DNA from: Scheffersomyces stipitis CBS 6054
Taxonomy: Eukaryota; Ascomycota; Pichiomycetes; Serinales; Debaryomycetaceae
Direction: 5' to 3'
NCBI RefSeq assembly: GCF_000209165.1
Contig: NC_009046.1
Span: 496,001 to 560,000, forward strand
DNA length: 64,000 nt
Below, in pieces: positions 19,552 to 30,400 of this stretch (position 1 is its first letter; every line of letters starts with the position of its first letter). The notes under the pieces are model-generated. The model searched no databases, was not told where the DNA came from, and saw only the letters and a program-made list of their open reading frames with translations. The translations under genes were made by a program, and so were the position numbers.

Positions 19552-21594
19552 ATGTCAAATCTTTCCAACAGAAGGCGGAGCAAACTGGAAGATTCACTAG
19601 ACGTTTCCGAGGGTGCTGCCAAGGCATCCGGTGTAGCTTACCTCGGTAAAGTCTTCTCTGCCCATACCACCGGACCCGATGGTCAAGAGGGCCACCATAT
19701 CCATCAGCATATTGGCAAACCGAGCTCAATTGAAGAGAAGGACACACCTAGACCCCCAATCATATCAACAAGTTCTTCCTCTTCAACTTCGTCAAAGTCA
19801 AAAAGAAAGTTCCATGAAAAAAGAAGAGTTGTCTTCATCTTTGGTGCCTTCCTTGGGCTATTTCTCACCATTGGCTATAGTACCTACTACAATCCCTCAA
19901 TCAAGAACGAGATAGACAAGATTGTAAGGATAGATCGATTCAACGATTTCTTTGAAGACTGGAAGGATTGGAAGGATATTTTACCAGTAGGCTTGCAGAG
20001 CATTTTGAGTGAACAATTGGGCCAGAAGGATGATGCTTTACAATATTCGCCAGATTCTTTTTCGGTAGGAAGACGCTTGGCAGCTACAATGAACTTGACC
20101 CTGGAATATAACGTTCTTTTGGTGCCGGGGGTCATCTCCACTGGAATTGAGTCCTGGGGAGTCTCTACCGAAGGGGATTGTCCTTCCATTAGCCACTTCC
20201 GGAAACGGCTCTGGGGCTCCTTCTATATGCTCAGGACCATGGTTCTAGACAAGAAGTGCTGGTTGAAACATATAATGCTTGATCCGGTGACAGGATTGGA
20301 CCCTCACAATATTAAGATGAGGGCTGCTCAGGGTTTCGAGGCCGCAGACTACTTCATGGTGGGCTACTGGATCTGGAACAAGATTCTTCAGAACTTGGCT
20401 GTCATTGGATATGGACCCAATACTATGCAAGTTGCCTCTTACGACTGGAGATTGGCATTTCTAGATTTGGAAAAGAGAGACGGCTACTTTTCTAAGATTA
20501 AGAGCCAGATAGAAGTCACCAAGAACTTGAATGGTAAAAAGTCGATTATAGTCGGCCATTCTATGGGAGCTCAGATTTCCTACTACTTCTTGAAATGGGT
20601 CGAAGCAGAAAACTACGGCGGAGGTGGTCCAAATTGGGTTAATGATCACATTGAAGCTTTTGTAGATATCTCCGGTTCGACTCTTGGAACACCCAAAACT
20701 ATTCCGGCTCTTCTTTCAGGTGAAATGAAAGATACAGTACAATTGAATGCTTTGGCAGTCTACGGTTTAGAACAGTTTTTCAGCAGGAAAGAACGTGTAG
20801 ACTTATTGCGGACCTTCGGAGGAATCGCAGGCATGCTCCCTAAAGGAGGATCAACTATATGGGGAGATTTAGAACGAGCTCCAGACGACGATATTTCAGA
20901 TTACTCTGAAGATGTAGAAGGTGCAATTAAGAAGAACAACGATTCATTTGGAAATTTTATCAGACACAAGAAGAAAGACGGCACAGTACTGAACTTCACT
21001 ATTGAACAAAGTATCGACATGTTACTCGATGAGTCTCCAAATTGGTATAAAGAAAGAGTAGAACATCAGTATTCGTATGGAATTGCAAAGACAAAGGAGG
21101 AGCTTGAAAGAAACAACAAGGATCACCTGAAGTTCTCCAATCCTTTGGAAGCGGCATTGCCAAACGCTCCAGACATGAAAATCTTTTGCTTCTACGGAGT
21201 GGGAAAACCTACCGAGAGGGCCTACAATTATGTGGATGCTGATCTGCAGACCGGATTGCACAAGGTGATTGATCCTGATGCCGAAACGCCTGTGTATCTA
21301 GGCGATGGTGATGGTACTGTCTCTCTCTTGGCGCACACTATGTGCCACGAGTGGAAGAAGGGTTCAGAGCTGAGATACAATCCTAGTGGAATCCCGGTGA
21401 CTATCGTAGAGATTATGAATGAACCAGATAGGTATGACATCAGAGGAGGAGCCAAGACTGCCGACCATGTGGATATTCTTGGTAGTGCCGAGTTGAACGA
21501 ATTGGTTTTGCGGGTGGCTGCAGGTGTAGGCGATGGCATTGAAGACCATTACGTTAGCAATCTTCGTTATATAGCAGAGAAGATGGCTATCTAG
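19552..21594 (+). CDS. LRO1: Phospholipid:diacylglycerol acyltransferase Lro1 (680 aa)
   Basis: Lro1 moves an acyl chain from phospholipid to diacylglycerol, making triacylglycerol at the ER. The ATG at 19552 (MSNLSNRRRSKLED) is the start; the longer frame from 19525 begins with TTG. A basic N-terminus precedes a single membrane anchor near residues 95-110 (VFIFGAFLGLFLTIGY), giving a lumenal LCAT-type lipase domain. The nucleophile elbow is IIVGHSMGAQISYYF. The catalytic Asp is in GDGDGTVSLLAH and the His in TADHVDILGS. The lid region SSWGV/SGIESWG and the salt-bridge Trp context (GIESWGVSTEGDC) are present. Length matches yeast Lro1 (661 aa). Confidence 0.97.
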   Translation: MSNLSNRRRSKLEDSLDVSEGAAKASGVAYLGKVFSAHTTGPDGQEGHHIHQHIGKPSSIEEKDTPRPPIISTSSSSSTSSKSKRKFHEKRRVVFIFGAFLGLFLTIGYSTYYNPSIKNEIDKIVRIDRFNDFFEDWKDWKDILPVGLQSILSEQLGQKDDALQYSPDSFSVGRRLAATMNLTLEYNVLLVPGVISTGIESWGVSTEGDCPSISHFRKRLWGSFYMLRTMVLDKKCWLKHIMLDPVTGLDPHNIKMRAAQGFEAADYFMVGYWIWNKILQNLAVIGYGPNTMQVASYDWRLAFLDLEKRDGYFSKIKSQIEVTKNLNGKKSIIVGHSMGAQISYYFLKWVEAENYGGGGPNWVNDHIEAFVDISGSTLGTPKTIPALLSGEMKDTVQLNALAVYGLEQFFSRKERVDLLRTFGGIAGMLPKGGSTIWGDLERAPDDDISDYSEDVEGAIKKNNDSFGNFIRHKKKDGTVLNFTIEQSIDMLLDESPNWYKERVEHQYSYGIAKTKEELERNNKDHLKFSNPLEAALPNAPDMKIFCFYGVGKPTERAYNYVDADLQTGLHKVIDPDAETPVYLGDGDGTVSLLAHTMCHEWKKGSELRYNPSGIPVTIVEIMNEPDRYDIRGGAKTADHVDILGSAELNELVLRVAAGVGDGIEDHYVSNLRYIAEKMAI

Positions 21595-21983
21595 ACTACG
21601 ATAGAGTATTTGCACTAGACTCAATAGATAAATGCGACTGTTAAAGTCTGTAAACCATGTTATATGTCTAGAAATATATGTTTGGTGAATGACACATCTG
21701 TAGAATGCGCCAAGTCCAATTAAGACCAATTAAGACAATCTTTCTAGCTATTTAATGTGTTGGATTTCTATTTAGATTCAATTTACTTCAAGAATACGAG
21801 AGAATAGTATGGCTCAGAAATATATATGTCAATTCCACCAGAATTACTCAAAGAATTACTACTGGAAAATAGAAGCTAATATTGCCTGTCTGAATTTCAT
21901 GCGCACATAATTCTACTTGCTCCACCATAAGAATCGCAATCGTCTGCTCATTCTTTAGAGCTACAGCACCAACAATATTCCCA
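21595..21983. other. Intergenic region between LRO1 and GEM1
   Basis: This 389-bp AT-rich gap lies between two same-strand genes. Nothing specific was identified. Confidence 0.3.
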
Positions 21984-24026
21984 ATGTCGCAAGACACGCT
22001 TAGAGTGGTAGTATGCGGAGACGACACTGTAGGGAAGTCGTCCCTCGTATCGTCACTAATAAAAGAAACAATTATCACGGAGCAAGAAGTACTTCCACCT
22101 ATAACAATATCTGGAGACGACTATACCAACAGTTTTCTGGAATATGCCTCGAGCACTGAGGGCAAGAGCTCCAAGAAGTCCCGAAAACATCCACTGAAGA
22201 AAGATGAATCGTTGCAGAAGTTCAATGAGACTGGAATGAAGTTGGTACTGAAATATATACCTAACAAGACAGTGATAATAGATACAATATCGTCTGACAT
22301 GGTACAACTACAAAAGGAATTGAAACGAGCCGATGTTATTTGGCTTGTATATTCTGACCACTATACGTATGAAAGAATCTCATTGCACTGGATGCCGATG
22401 TTCAGATCTATGGGAGTCAATTTGCCCATAGTGTTATGTGCCAACAAATCTGACCTTTTGCCAAAAGACACTTTAAAGACTCAGAACACTGACGAGTTCA
22501 TTCCGTTGATCCATGAGTTCAAGGAAATAGAAGCCTGCGTGAGATGTAGCGCTAAGGCCAATTACAACGTAGTGGAGGCCTTCTATCTATGCCAAAGAGC
22601 GATCACCCATCCCATTTCGCCTATTTTCGACTCTAAAGAAGGCAATTTAAAACCATCAGCTATCGCTGCATTGAAGAGAGTCTTTTTCCTTTGTGACAAG
22701 GATCAAGATGGACATCTAAATTTTGAAGAATTATCTGATTTGCACAAAAAGTGCTTTGGAAAGCTGGCTACCCAGGCAGAATATGACGTGATAGTAAAAA
22801 CCCTAGACCAGAGGATATACCCAGACCTCTCTTCGGGAAGTACAGGCATCTCTGAAGATGGATTCATTTTACTTAACAAGATTTACGCTGAAACTGGCAG
22901 ACACGAAACGATATGGGGCATATTGAGAGCTTACCACTATACAAACTCATTGTCTTTGAACGATAGATTCTTGTTTCCAAAACTAGACGTAAATCCCAAC
23001 TCAAGTGTAGAATTGAGTCCAACAGGGTATCGATTTCTTGTTGACTTATTCTTGAAATTTGACAAAGACAATGATGGTGGACTTAACGAAGAAGAGCTCA
23101 ACAACTTGTTCCGACCTACTCCTGGAATTCCCAAGCTCTGGCAAGAGTCCAACTTCCCATCTTCCATAGTTTGTAATGAGGCAGGATATGTAACATTGCA
23201 AGGATGGTTGGCACAATGGAATTTGACCACTTTTTTGGACTACAAGGCAACATTGGAGTATTTGGCATATTTAGGGTTCGATGAAGATATTTCAGTCAAG
23301 GCATTGAGAATCACCAAGCCTCGTAAGAGAAGACAGAAACAAGGTAAATTCTACAGACAGAACGTCAATGATAGAAACATATTCAACTGTTTCATCTTAG
23401 GAGCACCTAAGTCAGGAAAAAGTTCCCTTCTTGAACTGTTCTTGCGTGGATCATACAGTGAAACATATTCGCCCACCATTAAACCTCGATTGTGTATCAA
23501 AGATATTGAATTGAGAGGGGGAAAACAGTGCTACTTAATTCTCGAAGAGCTCGGAGTCCACGAGTCTGCCATCCTTGAAAACAAACTGAGGCTAGACCAG
23601 TGTGATGTCATATGCTATGCTTATGATTCTTCCGATCCAGAACTGTTTCAATATCTTGTTGAATTACGAGATAAGTATTCTGTCTTGCTTGACGAGATTC
23701 CTTCGGTATTCGTAGCCCTTAAAGCCGACTTAGATAAACAACAGCAGAGATCAGATGTGCAGCCAGAAAACTACACTAGAGACCTATATCTTGGGTCCCC
23801 ACTACATATTTCTTCTGCTTGGACTACTTCTTTACACGAACTATTTATTCAACTAGTAGATGCGGCTAAGATGCCAAGTACAGCTACGCCGGGTCTAGAA
23901 AGCGAACCGGATTTTACAGACCAGGAGAATTTCAAACACCTTGTCATGGCAGGAGGAGCGGTAACTGTCATGACCATAGTGTCAGTATGGATCTGGCGGA
24001 GTTCTGTACAAAGTTCCCGAATCTAG
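21984..24026 (+). CDS. GEM1: Mitochondrial Rho GTPase Gem1/Miro (680 aa)
   Basis: Gem1 is a tail-anchored outer mitochondrial membrane GTPase. It controls mitochondrial morphology and inheritance and associates with ER-mitochondria contact sites. The first GTPase domain (residues 1-190) has the P-loop GDDTVGKSS and the base-recognition motif CANKSD. Two EF hands follow, both with complete calcium loops: DKDQDGHLNFEE and DKDNDGGLNEEE. The second GTPase domain begins with LGAPKSGKSSLLELF. The C-terminal membrane anchor is VMAGGAVTVMTIVSVWIW, followed by a short polar tail. Domain order and length match yeast Gem1 (662 aa). Confidence 0.97.
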   Translation: MSQDTLRVVVCGDDTVGKSSLVSSLIKETIITEQEVLPPITISGDDYTNSFLEYASSTEGKSSKKSRKHPLKKDESLQKFNETGMKLVLKYIPNKTVIIDTISSDMVQLQKELKRADVIWLVYSDHYTYERISLHWMPMFRSMGVNLPIVLCANKSDLLPKDTLKTQNTDEFIPLIHEFKEIEACVRCSAKANYNVVEAFYLCQRAITHPISPIFDSKEGNLKPSAIAALKRVFFLCDKDQDGHLNFEELSDLHKKCFGKLATQAEYDVIVKTLDQRIYPDLSSGSTGISEDGFILLNKIYAETGRHETIWGILRAYHYTNSLSLNDRFLFPKLDVNPNSSVELSPTGYRFLVDLFLKFDKDNDGGLNEEELNNLFRPTPGIPKLWQESNFPSSIVCNEAGYVTLQGWLAQWNLTTFLDYKATLEYLAYLGFDEDISVKALRITKPRKRRQKQGKFYRQNVNDRNIFNCFILGAPKSGKSSLLELFLRGSYSETYSPTIKPRLCIKDIELRGGKQCYLILEELGVHESAILENKLRLDQCDVICYAYDSSDPELFQYLVELRDKYSVLLDEIPSVFVALKADLDKQQQRSDVQPENYTRDLYLGSPLHISSAWTTSLHELFIQLVDAAKMPSTATPGLESEPDFTDQENFKHLVMAGGAVTVMTIVSVWIWRSSVQSSRI

Positions 24027-24203
24027 GAAACCATATCAGCTGCACATACTTTATAGTGGAACCTGCGCGACATGCACGACATCCCGAAATTTTTCTGCGA
24101 CAAAGATTTTTTTTTGAACCTCATCCCTCTATAGAAGTGAAAAATCGAATTCAATCACTAGAGGTTCATATCTAGACTCATACCAAAATAGCTAGTTAAC
24201 ACG

Positions 24204-24806
24204 ATGTCTGACGAAAAGGAATATAAACCAGTGACTGTAGACAAGCTCATCCCAAACACCTTTGACCTCGGCAATCTTGCTACCTTTGATCCTAACCCTT
24301 TGGACAATGAAAAATTGAAAGATGATTCCCAGAAGGAACAGTACTTGGCTTCTGTCACCAGAGACAACGTACAACTTTTGATAAACCAGATATTGTCGTT
24401 GCCAGTGAAAACAACTACCGACACACATGGCTCTTCTACAGGTCAGAACTCGACCATGACTTTGATACACTTGCCAGAACCTACTACTCCATTACCTAGA
24501 GAAAAGTCTATTCCAAAGGCTAAACCTCCTACTAAATGGGAACAGTTTGCTGCTAGAAAGGGTATCAAGGCCAAGGCTAAAGACGGCAAGATGGTGTACG
24601 ATGAAGCTACGGGAGAATGGGTTCCAAAATGGGGCTACAAGGGTAAGAACAAGGACTTGGACAGCCAATGGTTGGTTGAAGTTGATGACAAGGTGAAACC
24701 AGATGAAGAATTAATAGATCCAAGAACGTTGAAGCGTGCTGAAAGAAAGAAGTTGATCAAGAAGAACGAGTTGCAGCACAAGCGTAACTTGAAGAATCAA
24801 TCCTAA
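24204..24806 (+). CDS. RRS1: Ribosome biogenesis factor Rrs1 (200 aa)
   Basis: Rrs1 works with Rpf2 to load 5S RNP (5S rRNA, uL5, uL18) into pre-60S particles in the nucleolus. The protein starts MSDEKEYKPVTVDKLIP and has the family blocks LGNLATFDPNPLD, TRDNVQLLINQILSLP and KPPTKWEQFAARKGI. The last is followed by KKRKDGKMVYDE-type sequence (here KAKDGKMVYDEATGEWVPKW) and a basic tail. Length equals yeast Rrs1 (203 aa). The short upstream region has A/T-tract elements (GAAATTTTTCT near 24083, then a nine-T run near 24106) like the RRPE element of ribosome-biogenesis genes. Confidence 0.97.
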   Translation: MSDEKEYKPVTVDKLIPNTFDLGNLATFDPNPLDNEKLKDDSQKEQYLASVTRDNVQLLINQILSLPVKTTTDTHGSSTGQNSTMTLIHLPEPTTPLPREKSIPKAKPPTKWEQFAARKGIKAKAKDGKMVYDEATGEWVPKWGYKGKNKDLDSQWLVEVDDKVKPDEELIDPRTLKRAERKKLIKKNELQHKRNLKNQS

Positions 24807-25730
24807 GTAGCTTTACTTTCATGATTCGATCAAGTCTATACGAAACACTAAAAGTGTTGATACGGACAATTACTTTGCATTTACATTAACATCAACTACT
24901 TCAACATCGGCAATAACATCAAAATAGGGATAACCATCAGCCATCAAAAAATTACAATTCTGGTGATTCTGCGAAAAGTCACCGTGGTTAGAAGCACTAA
25001 TTGCAGTCTTTGGTATTCGGCTTTTTCTCGGATACTCAGCACTGTAAGACAACATTGTTAACAGATGTGTTACACGCATAAATAGCCTTGTATAATAGAA
25101 ATACACTTGAAACTAGATCCATGCTGTAGTACAAATAAAGTAGAAGGCTAGTACTTTAGCATCACGTGACATGTAAACAATTGCTAGCAGAGGGTAGCAT
25201 GAACTAGCTTGGAGTTGCAGCTGAGTGTTTCGTTCGCTACAAGAGTCCGATATGGGCAAATGCCAGGTAAACAGAGTAATCCTCTTGCCAATTCTGGCAA
25301 AAACTCCAGCAAACGTACGGTTTCCATTCTCTAGTAGAAGTGGATGCGAGAGAAGCATATGGTGCAGATTGGAGAGATATCCGTACACTCAATTGTAGGA
25401 GTATCTTGAACGGAGAGAAAACTTTTCTTTACGACTACTGGAATTTGAGCTAAAGTTATAAGTCACCTCCAACTCTTCGTTCTTTTCACTTTCTCATTGT
25501 AAAATTTATCCAGCCTTTATTTAATCTCGTATCGTCCTATGGGGCCCTGTCCAAGCGAGAGGAATGTCCTGCACAAAGGCACGGACTTGTTCTGGAAGGG
25601 GTGCTCTTAAGGCTATCTATTTTTGTAGTTTAATCATTTTCTAGCAGAACAGCATAGACTGGCGAAAGAAGGAAGGAAATTCCATATTAACCAGTTTTGG
25701 TTACATCGAGGACTAACTATAACCACCGCA
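24807..25730. promoter_or_regulatory. Intergenic region upstream of the SWIB-domain gene
   Basis: This 924-bp region has CACGTG at 25163-25168 inside TCACGTGAC, a good Cbf1-type site. The short frames on the minus strand look like chance. No RNA gene was recognised. Confidence 0.35.
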
Positions 25731-26777
25731 ATGAGTACTGAGTACCTTCCAGACAAGTATCTCCCCACAATTGACGTATGTAACATGAGATCTGGAAATT
25801 CATCCCACTGAGAATTGAAATGGATAGATAAATTTTCATAATTGTGTTGAAAGAAAAGCATGAAAATTATAAAACAAACTTTACTGCTAGAGTAACATAC
25901 TAACGGAACAACACAGGCTATCTTGAGTGTCGCTAACTTGGAAGAGATTACCGTGAAGAGAATTCGCAATGCACTTCAGGAGCTCTTTGGAGTAGACCTC
26001 CAGCCGCACAAGGTAAGTGAAGCGATATACAATTGAGTTTATTGAAAAGACCAATAATACTCTTAATATTGAACTGAGACACTAACGTTTTTAGAAAAGT
26101 ATCAATGACCTAATATTGGGTCGGTACTACGACTTGGTGGACAAGCGAGCCGAGGAAGAAAAGTACGAGAAGAAGAGACTAGAAGAAATAGGACGGCAGG
26201 ATGCGTTGATGGCTGCTCGGTTACTGAAGTCCGAGATTAATGGGCCAGTGATGCGTGCCAGAACGGTGCTAGCGAAGCGGAAGGTTGACACGAAAAAGAA
26301 GGAGAAGAAGAAGCGTGAAGCTGGCACTCTTGCCAAAACTGGATTCAACAAGGAAATGGTGTTATCTACTGAACTTCTGGATATCCTTGGGATTTCGCGA
26401 ACTTCACGACCACAAGTAGTGAAGCAGCTCTGGATATATATCAAGGACAACGAGCTCCAGAATCCCGACGATAAACGGCAGATCATGTGCGATGAAAAAC
26501 TCCAGAAGTTGTTCAAGAAGAGTATGTGTAATTTTTGTTTAGAGATCTTCGTGATATTTCTGTACTAACATTGCATCTAGAAAAGGTGGGAGCATTCGAG
26601 ATGAACAAGATCTTGTCGAAGCATATCTTCAAGCCGGAGGAGGTAGGGGAAGGCGGCGTTGTAGTCCCTACTAGTAACGGCAACTCCCCTAAGAAGATCA
26701 CGAACAGCAAGAGTAAATATGTAGAGGATCTGGAGGACGACGAGGACGACTACGACGACGAATCTGAAGAAGAGTAG
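25731..26777 (+). CDS. DEK_C/SWIB domain protein, UAF30/TRI1-like, four exons (254 aa)
   Basis: Exons are 25731-25775, 25917-26012, 26095-26521 and 26581-26777, totalling 765 nt in frame. Donors are GTATGT, GTAAGT and GTATGT. Branch motifs are TACTAAC 25898, CACTAAC 26080 and TACTAAC 26563. The N-terminal DEK_C domain (about residues 5-60) reads across the first two introns. It includes VANLEEITVKRIRNALQELF. A basic linker follows, and the SWIB domain (about 110-210) contains FNKEMVLSTELLDILG, QVVKQLWIYIKDNELQNP and, across intron 3, the FEMNKILSKHIF ending. The C-terminus is very acidic. The architecture equals Saccharomyces Uaf30 (RNA polymerase I upstream activating factor) and its paralog Tri1; I cannot tell which role applies. 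Confidence 0.9.
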
Positions 26778-27496
26778 ACCATTCTGTATTTTTAGACTAA
26801 TTTCAAAATGTATCATAGGTATGGCCAGCCACATGACTACTGTAATACTTATTGTTCAGTTGCAATATATAACACAAGAGAGATAGAGTAGAAAGACGAG
26901 AGTAGATCTAAAGATAAAAGATACCTTAGATATACAGAAGGAAGAAGTTGCCAGCAGCCATTTTCAAGACCGAAAATGTACCGCAGCAAGTGTTATCTAG
27001 TAAGCAAGCTCTTCTACCTGCTCAGCCTAGAATGTGTGACATTTGTCTTGTACTATGAGCGATGTCTGCCTTGTTCTCTGATTCAGAGATTCAGATTCAA
27101 AGTAGGAACTTTCTACACCAAAACAAACAAATAAAAATAAAAAATCAAAACGAAAATAACAACATCACCAAAAGAGAATGGCGATATCGTCTTGATGCCA
27201 GCCAGTCCCTTACCTGATGCCTCAGTACACAAACATGGAACAGCATACATAACGGCCTGAGACACTCGTCTACTCCATTAGCGCGAGTTCCAGATGAGAC
27301 GGCAACTGTGCAGTGCGGCTGTTTTGTATTTTCATGTCGCAGCTCTGTTTGCGACGCAAAATGCGACAAGCTCAGTCTATGCAAGCATTGATCACAACAC
27401 ATAATAAATATTTATGGGCTATCTTGTAAGACAACGGCCCACAACTCCAACTTCACCCCCAACAACCTCGACCTCGCTTTGTAGTAGCCGTCTGTG
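26778..27496. promoter_or_regulatory. Intergenic region upstream of the Munc13-like gene
   Basis: This 719-bp gap has an A-rich stretch at 27118-27165 and a CT-rich leader just before the Munc13-like ATG. No gene was seen. Confidence 0.3.
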
Positions 27497-30400
27497 ATGC
27501 TCGGACGTTTGAAGGACAGCGCTCGTGCCCAGAGCACCCTGTCGCTGATTCTTCTAGCAGACAACAAGCACTACGAATCGATTGATCTCACGAAACTCTA
27601 CGAGAGCGTGCTAAAGCTAGTAATCTTGGAATATTGCAACGAAGCCCGATTTCGAACCCCATTACCACGTCCTGCTCCATCTCCTAACGTTTCGGCCGCT
27701 TCCTCCAACTCTTTATCGTCATCACTGTCGAAGTTCTATATGAAATCACGTAGTCTGGATTCCAACAAGGATGTGAAGCTACCAGCCAATTTCTTAGCCA
27801 ACCTCGAAAAACGGCTCAATCGTATCGCCTTTAAAAAGGAAGGTCATCTGCTCGATGATGCCACCAGAAGATCGTTTCTCGCCTTTTACAACGAACTCTT
27901 GAAGCCATCGTTCAAATCTGAGCTCGAGAAGGTGAACAAACCAGAATATGTGGTTATGAAATTCGTAGCCCTCGCCAATAAAGAGCTTGTCAAATTGGAT
28001 ACAGTTCCACAACATGATATCAGCGTTGCTGTCTTCAAACAGGAAGAGACTTTCGTACAACAATTGATCGAATTGGTGACTAAGGATAAAGATAGTGAAG
28101 CAATCATTGAAAGACTCCAGGAGACAAGGGACTCTCTAAAGCCAACTAAAGTGTCGCTGTCGACCTCGGCCATGGGCAACCTCTCAATTCTGGACTCAAA
28201 TGCTCAGTATCCGAAGCCTTCGTTCCGTGTAACAGACATGAACATGTCGTGGATCGAATTGCTTCAGAAATTGTTCTCATTAGATCAGGTCAAGATCCAA
28301 CAGGATGTGTTCAGATTGAAAGATATTGCCCAAGAAAAGCCTCTTCAGAAAGATATCCAACAAGTGCTCTTTTTTTTAGACAAGAATTTGGGCCTGTTCG
28401 CACCGGAAAGCTTCACTTCAAGAGATGCCTACCAAAGTTGGAAAGAAAGACAGATTGCGTTCTGCGAGCAACTCCAAAAGAAATACCAAGTACCACCTGC
28501 AATGAAATTACTACCGATTCCACCAGTGCCCGAAAAAGAGGATTTCTACGTGTTTCCCAGAACGACGTTGACCAGACTGTATTTTGTTATCATGATAAAG
28601 CTTTGTCTAGAATTAGAACTCAAGGAGAATCCCGGTGCAATTTCTGATCCCGATAAAACTATCTTTTCCAAAGCTGAAATAAGCTTGCTCAACGTCTGTG
28701 CCAGAGTATGGCGTTTAGACTATACAACGAGGTCGACGGCTATCTTCACTGCTAGCCATTTATCGGGCGTCTTGAAAGATAAGTTAATGCCTGTGGAAAA
28801 CGCTAAAGATGTGGGACCGATCGATCTTGGGGCAACCATAAAGATTTTCCACTATTGCAAGAAGATTACCGAGGATGGTGTACTAGATTGGGATGCCAAA
28901 GATACGTGGTCTTTGAGAGATCAAGATGAATGGTTTAAGAATTTGACCTTTTCATATAATCAAGCTATGTTTTCTATTAAAGACTGTCTCCAGATGATCT
29001 GTAGTAAGACTGTTCGTCCCAAGTTTGGTCCATATCTTGCTATATTGGGAGACTATATTGAGTCAGACTGTTTATTTCGCAGAGTGGAGGAGTCTGGTTT
29101 GGTTAGGAAATGGGAAAAGAAACTTAGTAAGTCACTCATAAATGTAGCTGGTGCTAGATACGCTGAATTGGTTGGAATAGTACCCAGAGACGATACGCTT
29201 AATATTCTGCATGTTCTTGATATTTCTGAAAACATGGTCAGCGATATCAGGACTCTTCAGAAACGGTACAAGAATCCATTGTTGGGGTTCCTAGACGTTT
29301 CTCGTGTCGTTGCAGCTGTTTTGACTACAATGTATTCGGCAGACGCCAAACATATTCTCGATCATATCAAAGCGTACGCTGCAAATAGAGGGGAATTTAT
29401 ACATTATGGTGATGCAATGGAGGCATACAAATCTTTGAGCGAGATACGGTTTATTCACAATCAAGTTAGCGAACCTGATTCTGCATTTAAATTTAATTTG
29501 GAAAACTTCTTCTACCCGTATCTTGAATCTTGGGCAGATGAAAGCGGTCAGAAGATCTACGATATCGTTAATCGATCTATTGAAATGGACTCTTATGAAC
29601 CAATTGACTTGGAAAGAGATGATAAGAAATATAGTTCTTCAGTTTTGGATATGTTTTCACTCATTAAGCAATTCTTAAATATTTTAAAGAGTTTGAATTG
29701 GGCTAATGAATATCAGCTTGCAAAGGTATACACAAAGTTACTCAAGAGTATATCCGATGGAACATTGCATTATGCGAATAGCATTACAGAGAAGATTATA
29801 AAAGAACTCGATGAAGAGGAGCAGAAGCGACTCTTGCAGTTACAGGAGGCAAAGCTTGACGCTAAAAAGGGTGGCGCTGGGGGTTGGTTGAATGAAGTGA
29901 AAAGTGTAGTGTCAAATATCCAGAACAGTTCGAATAAATTGGATTTGGAAGAACCTTATAATTTCAAACCGGAGACTTGTGTGGCGTTGAATAACTTGTC
30001 GGCAATGATGGAGCAATTGGCTAGATTGGAAGACGTTTTGGATCCAGAGCAAATTTCCAATTCAGTGAGTTCTTATGATCCAAAGTCCAAAAAGAGCTAC
30101 CTGAGTCATGTGGTTTCATTACGTTTAATTCGAGCAGAGAACTTGAAAACTTCAATTTCTGCTGTTTCTGGAGCCCCATCAACGTTGCGTCCATATGTTA
30201 CATTGATAGATACAGCAGCAAGAAAGACGATAGGAAAAACAAGAACTATGAATCATACCACTGAGCCTGAGTGGGATGAAGAATTTGAAATGAACTTGCA
30301 TCCAAATACGTCATTAACAATCTCTGCGACTGTCTGGGATGAGAAATTTGGAACTCATTCACTTTGTGGGAGAGCACTTATCCAATTGGACCCAAGAAGA

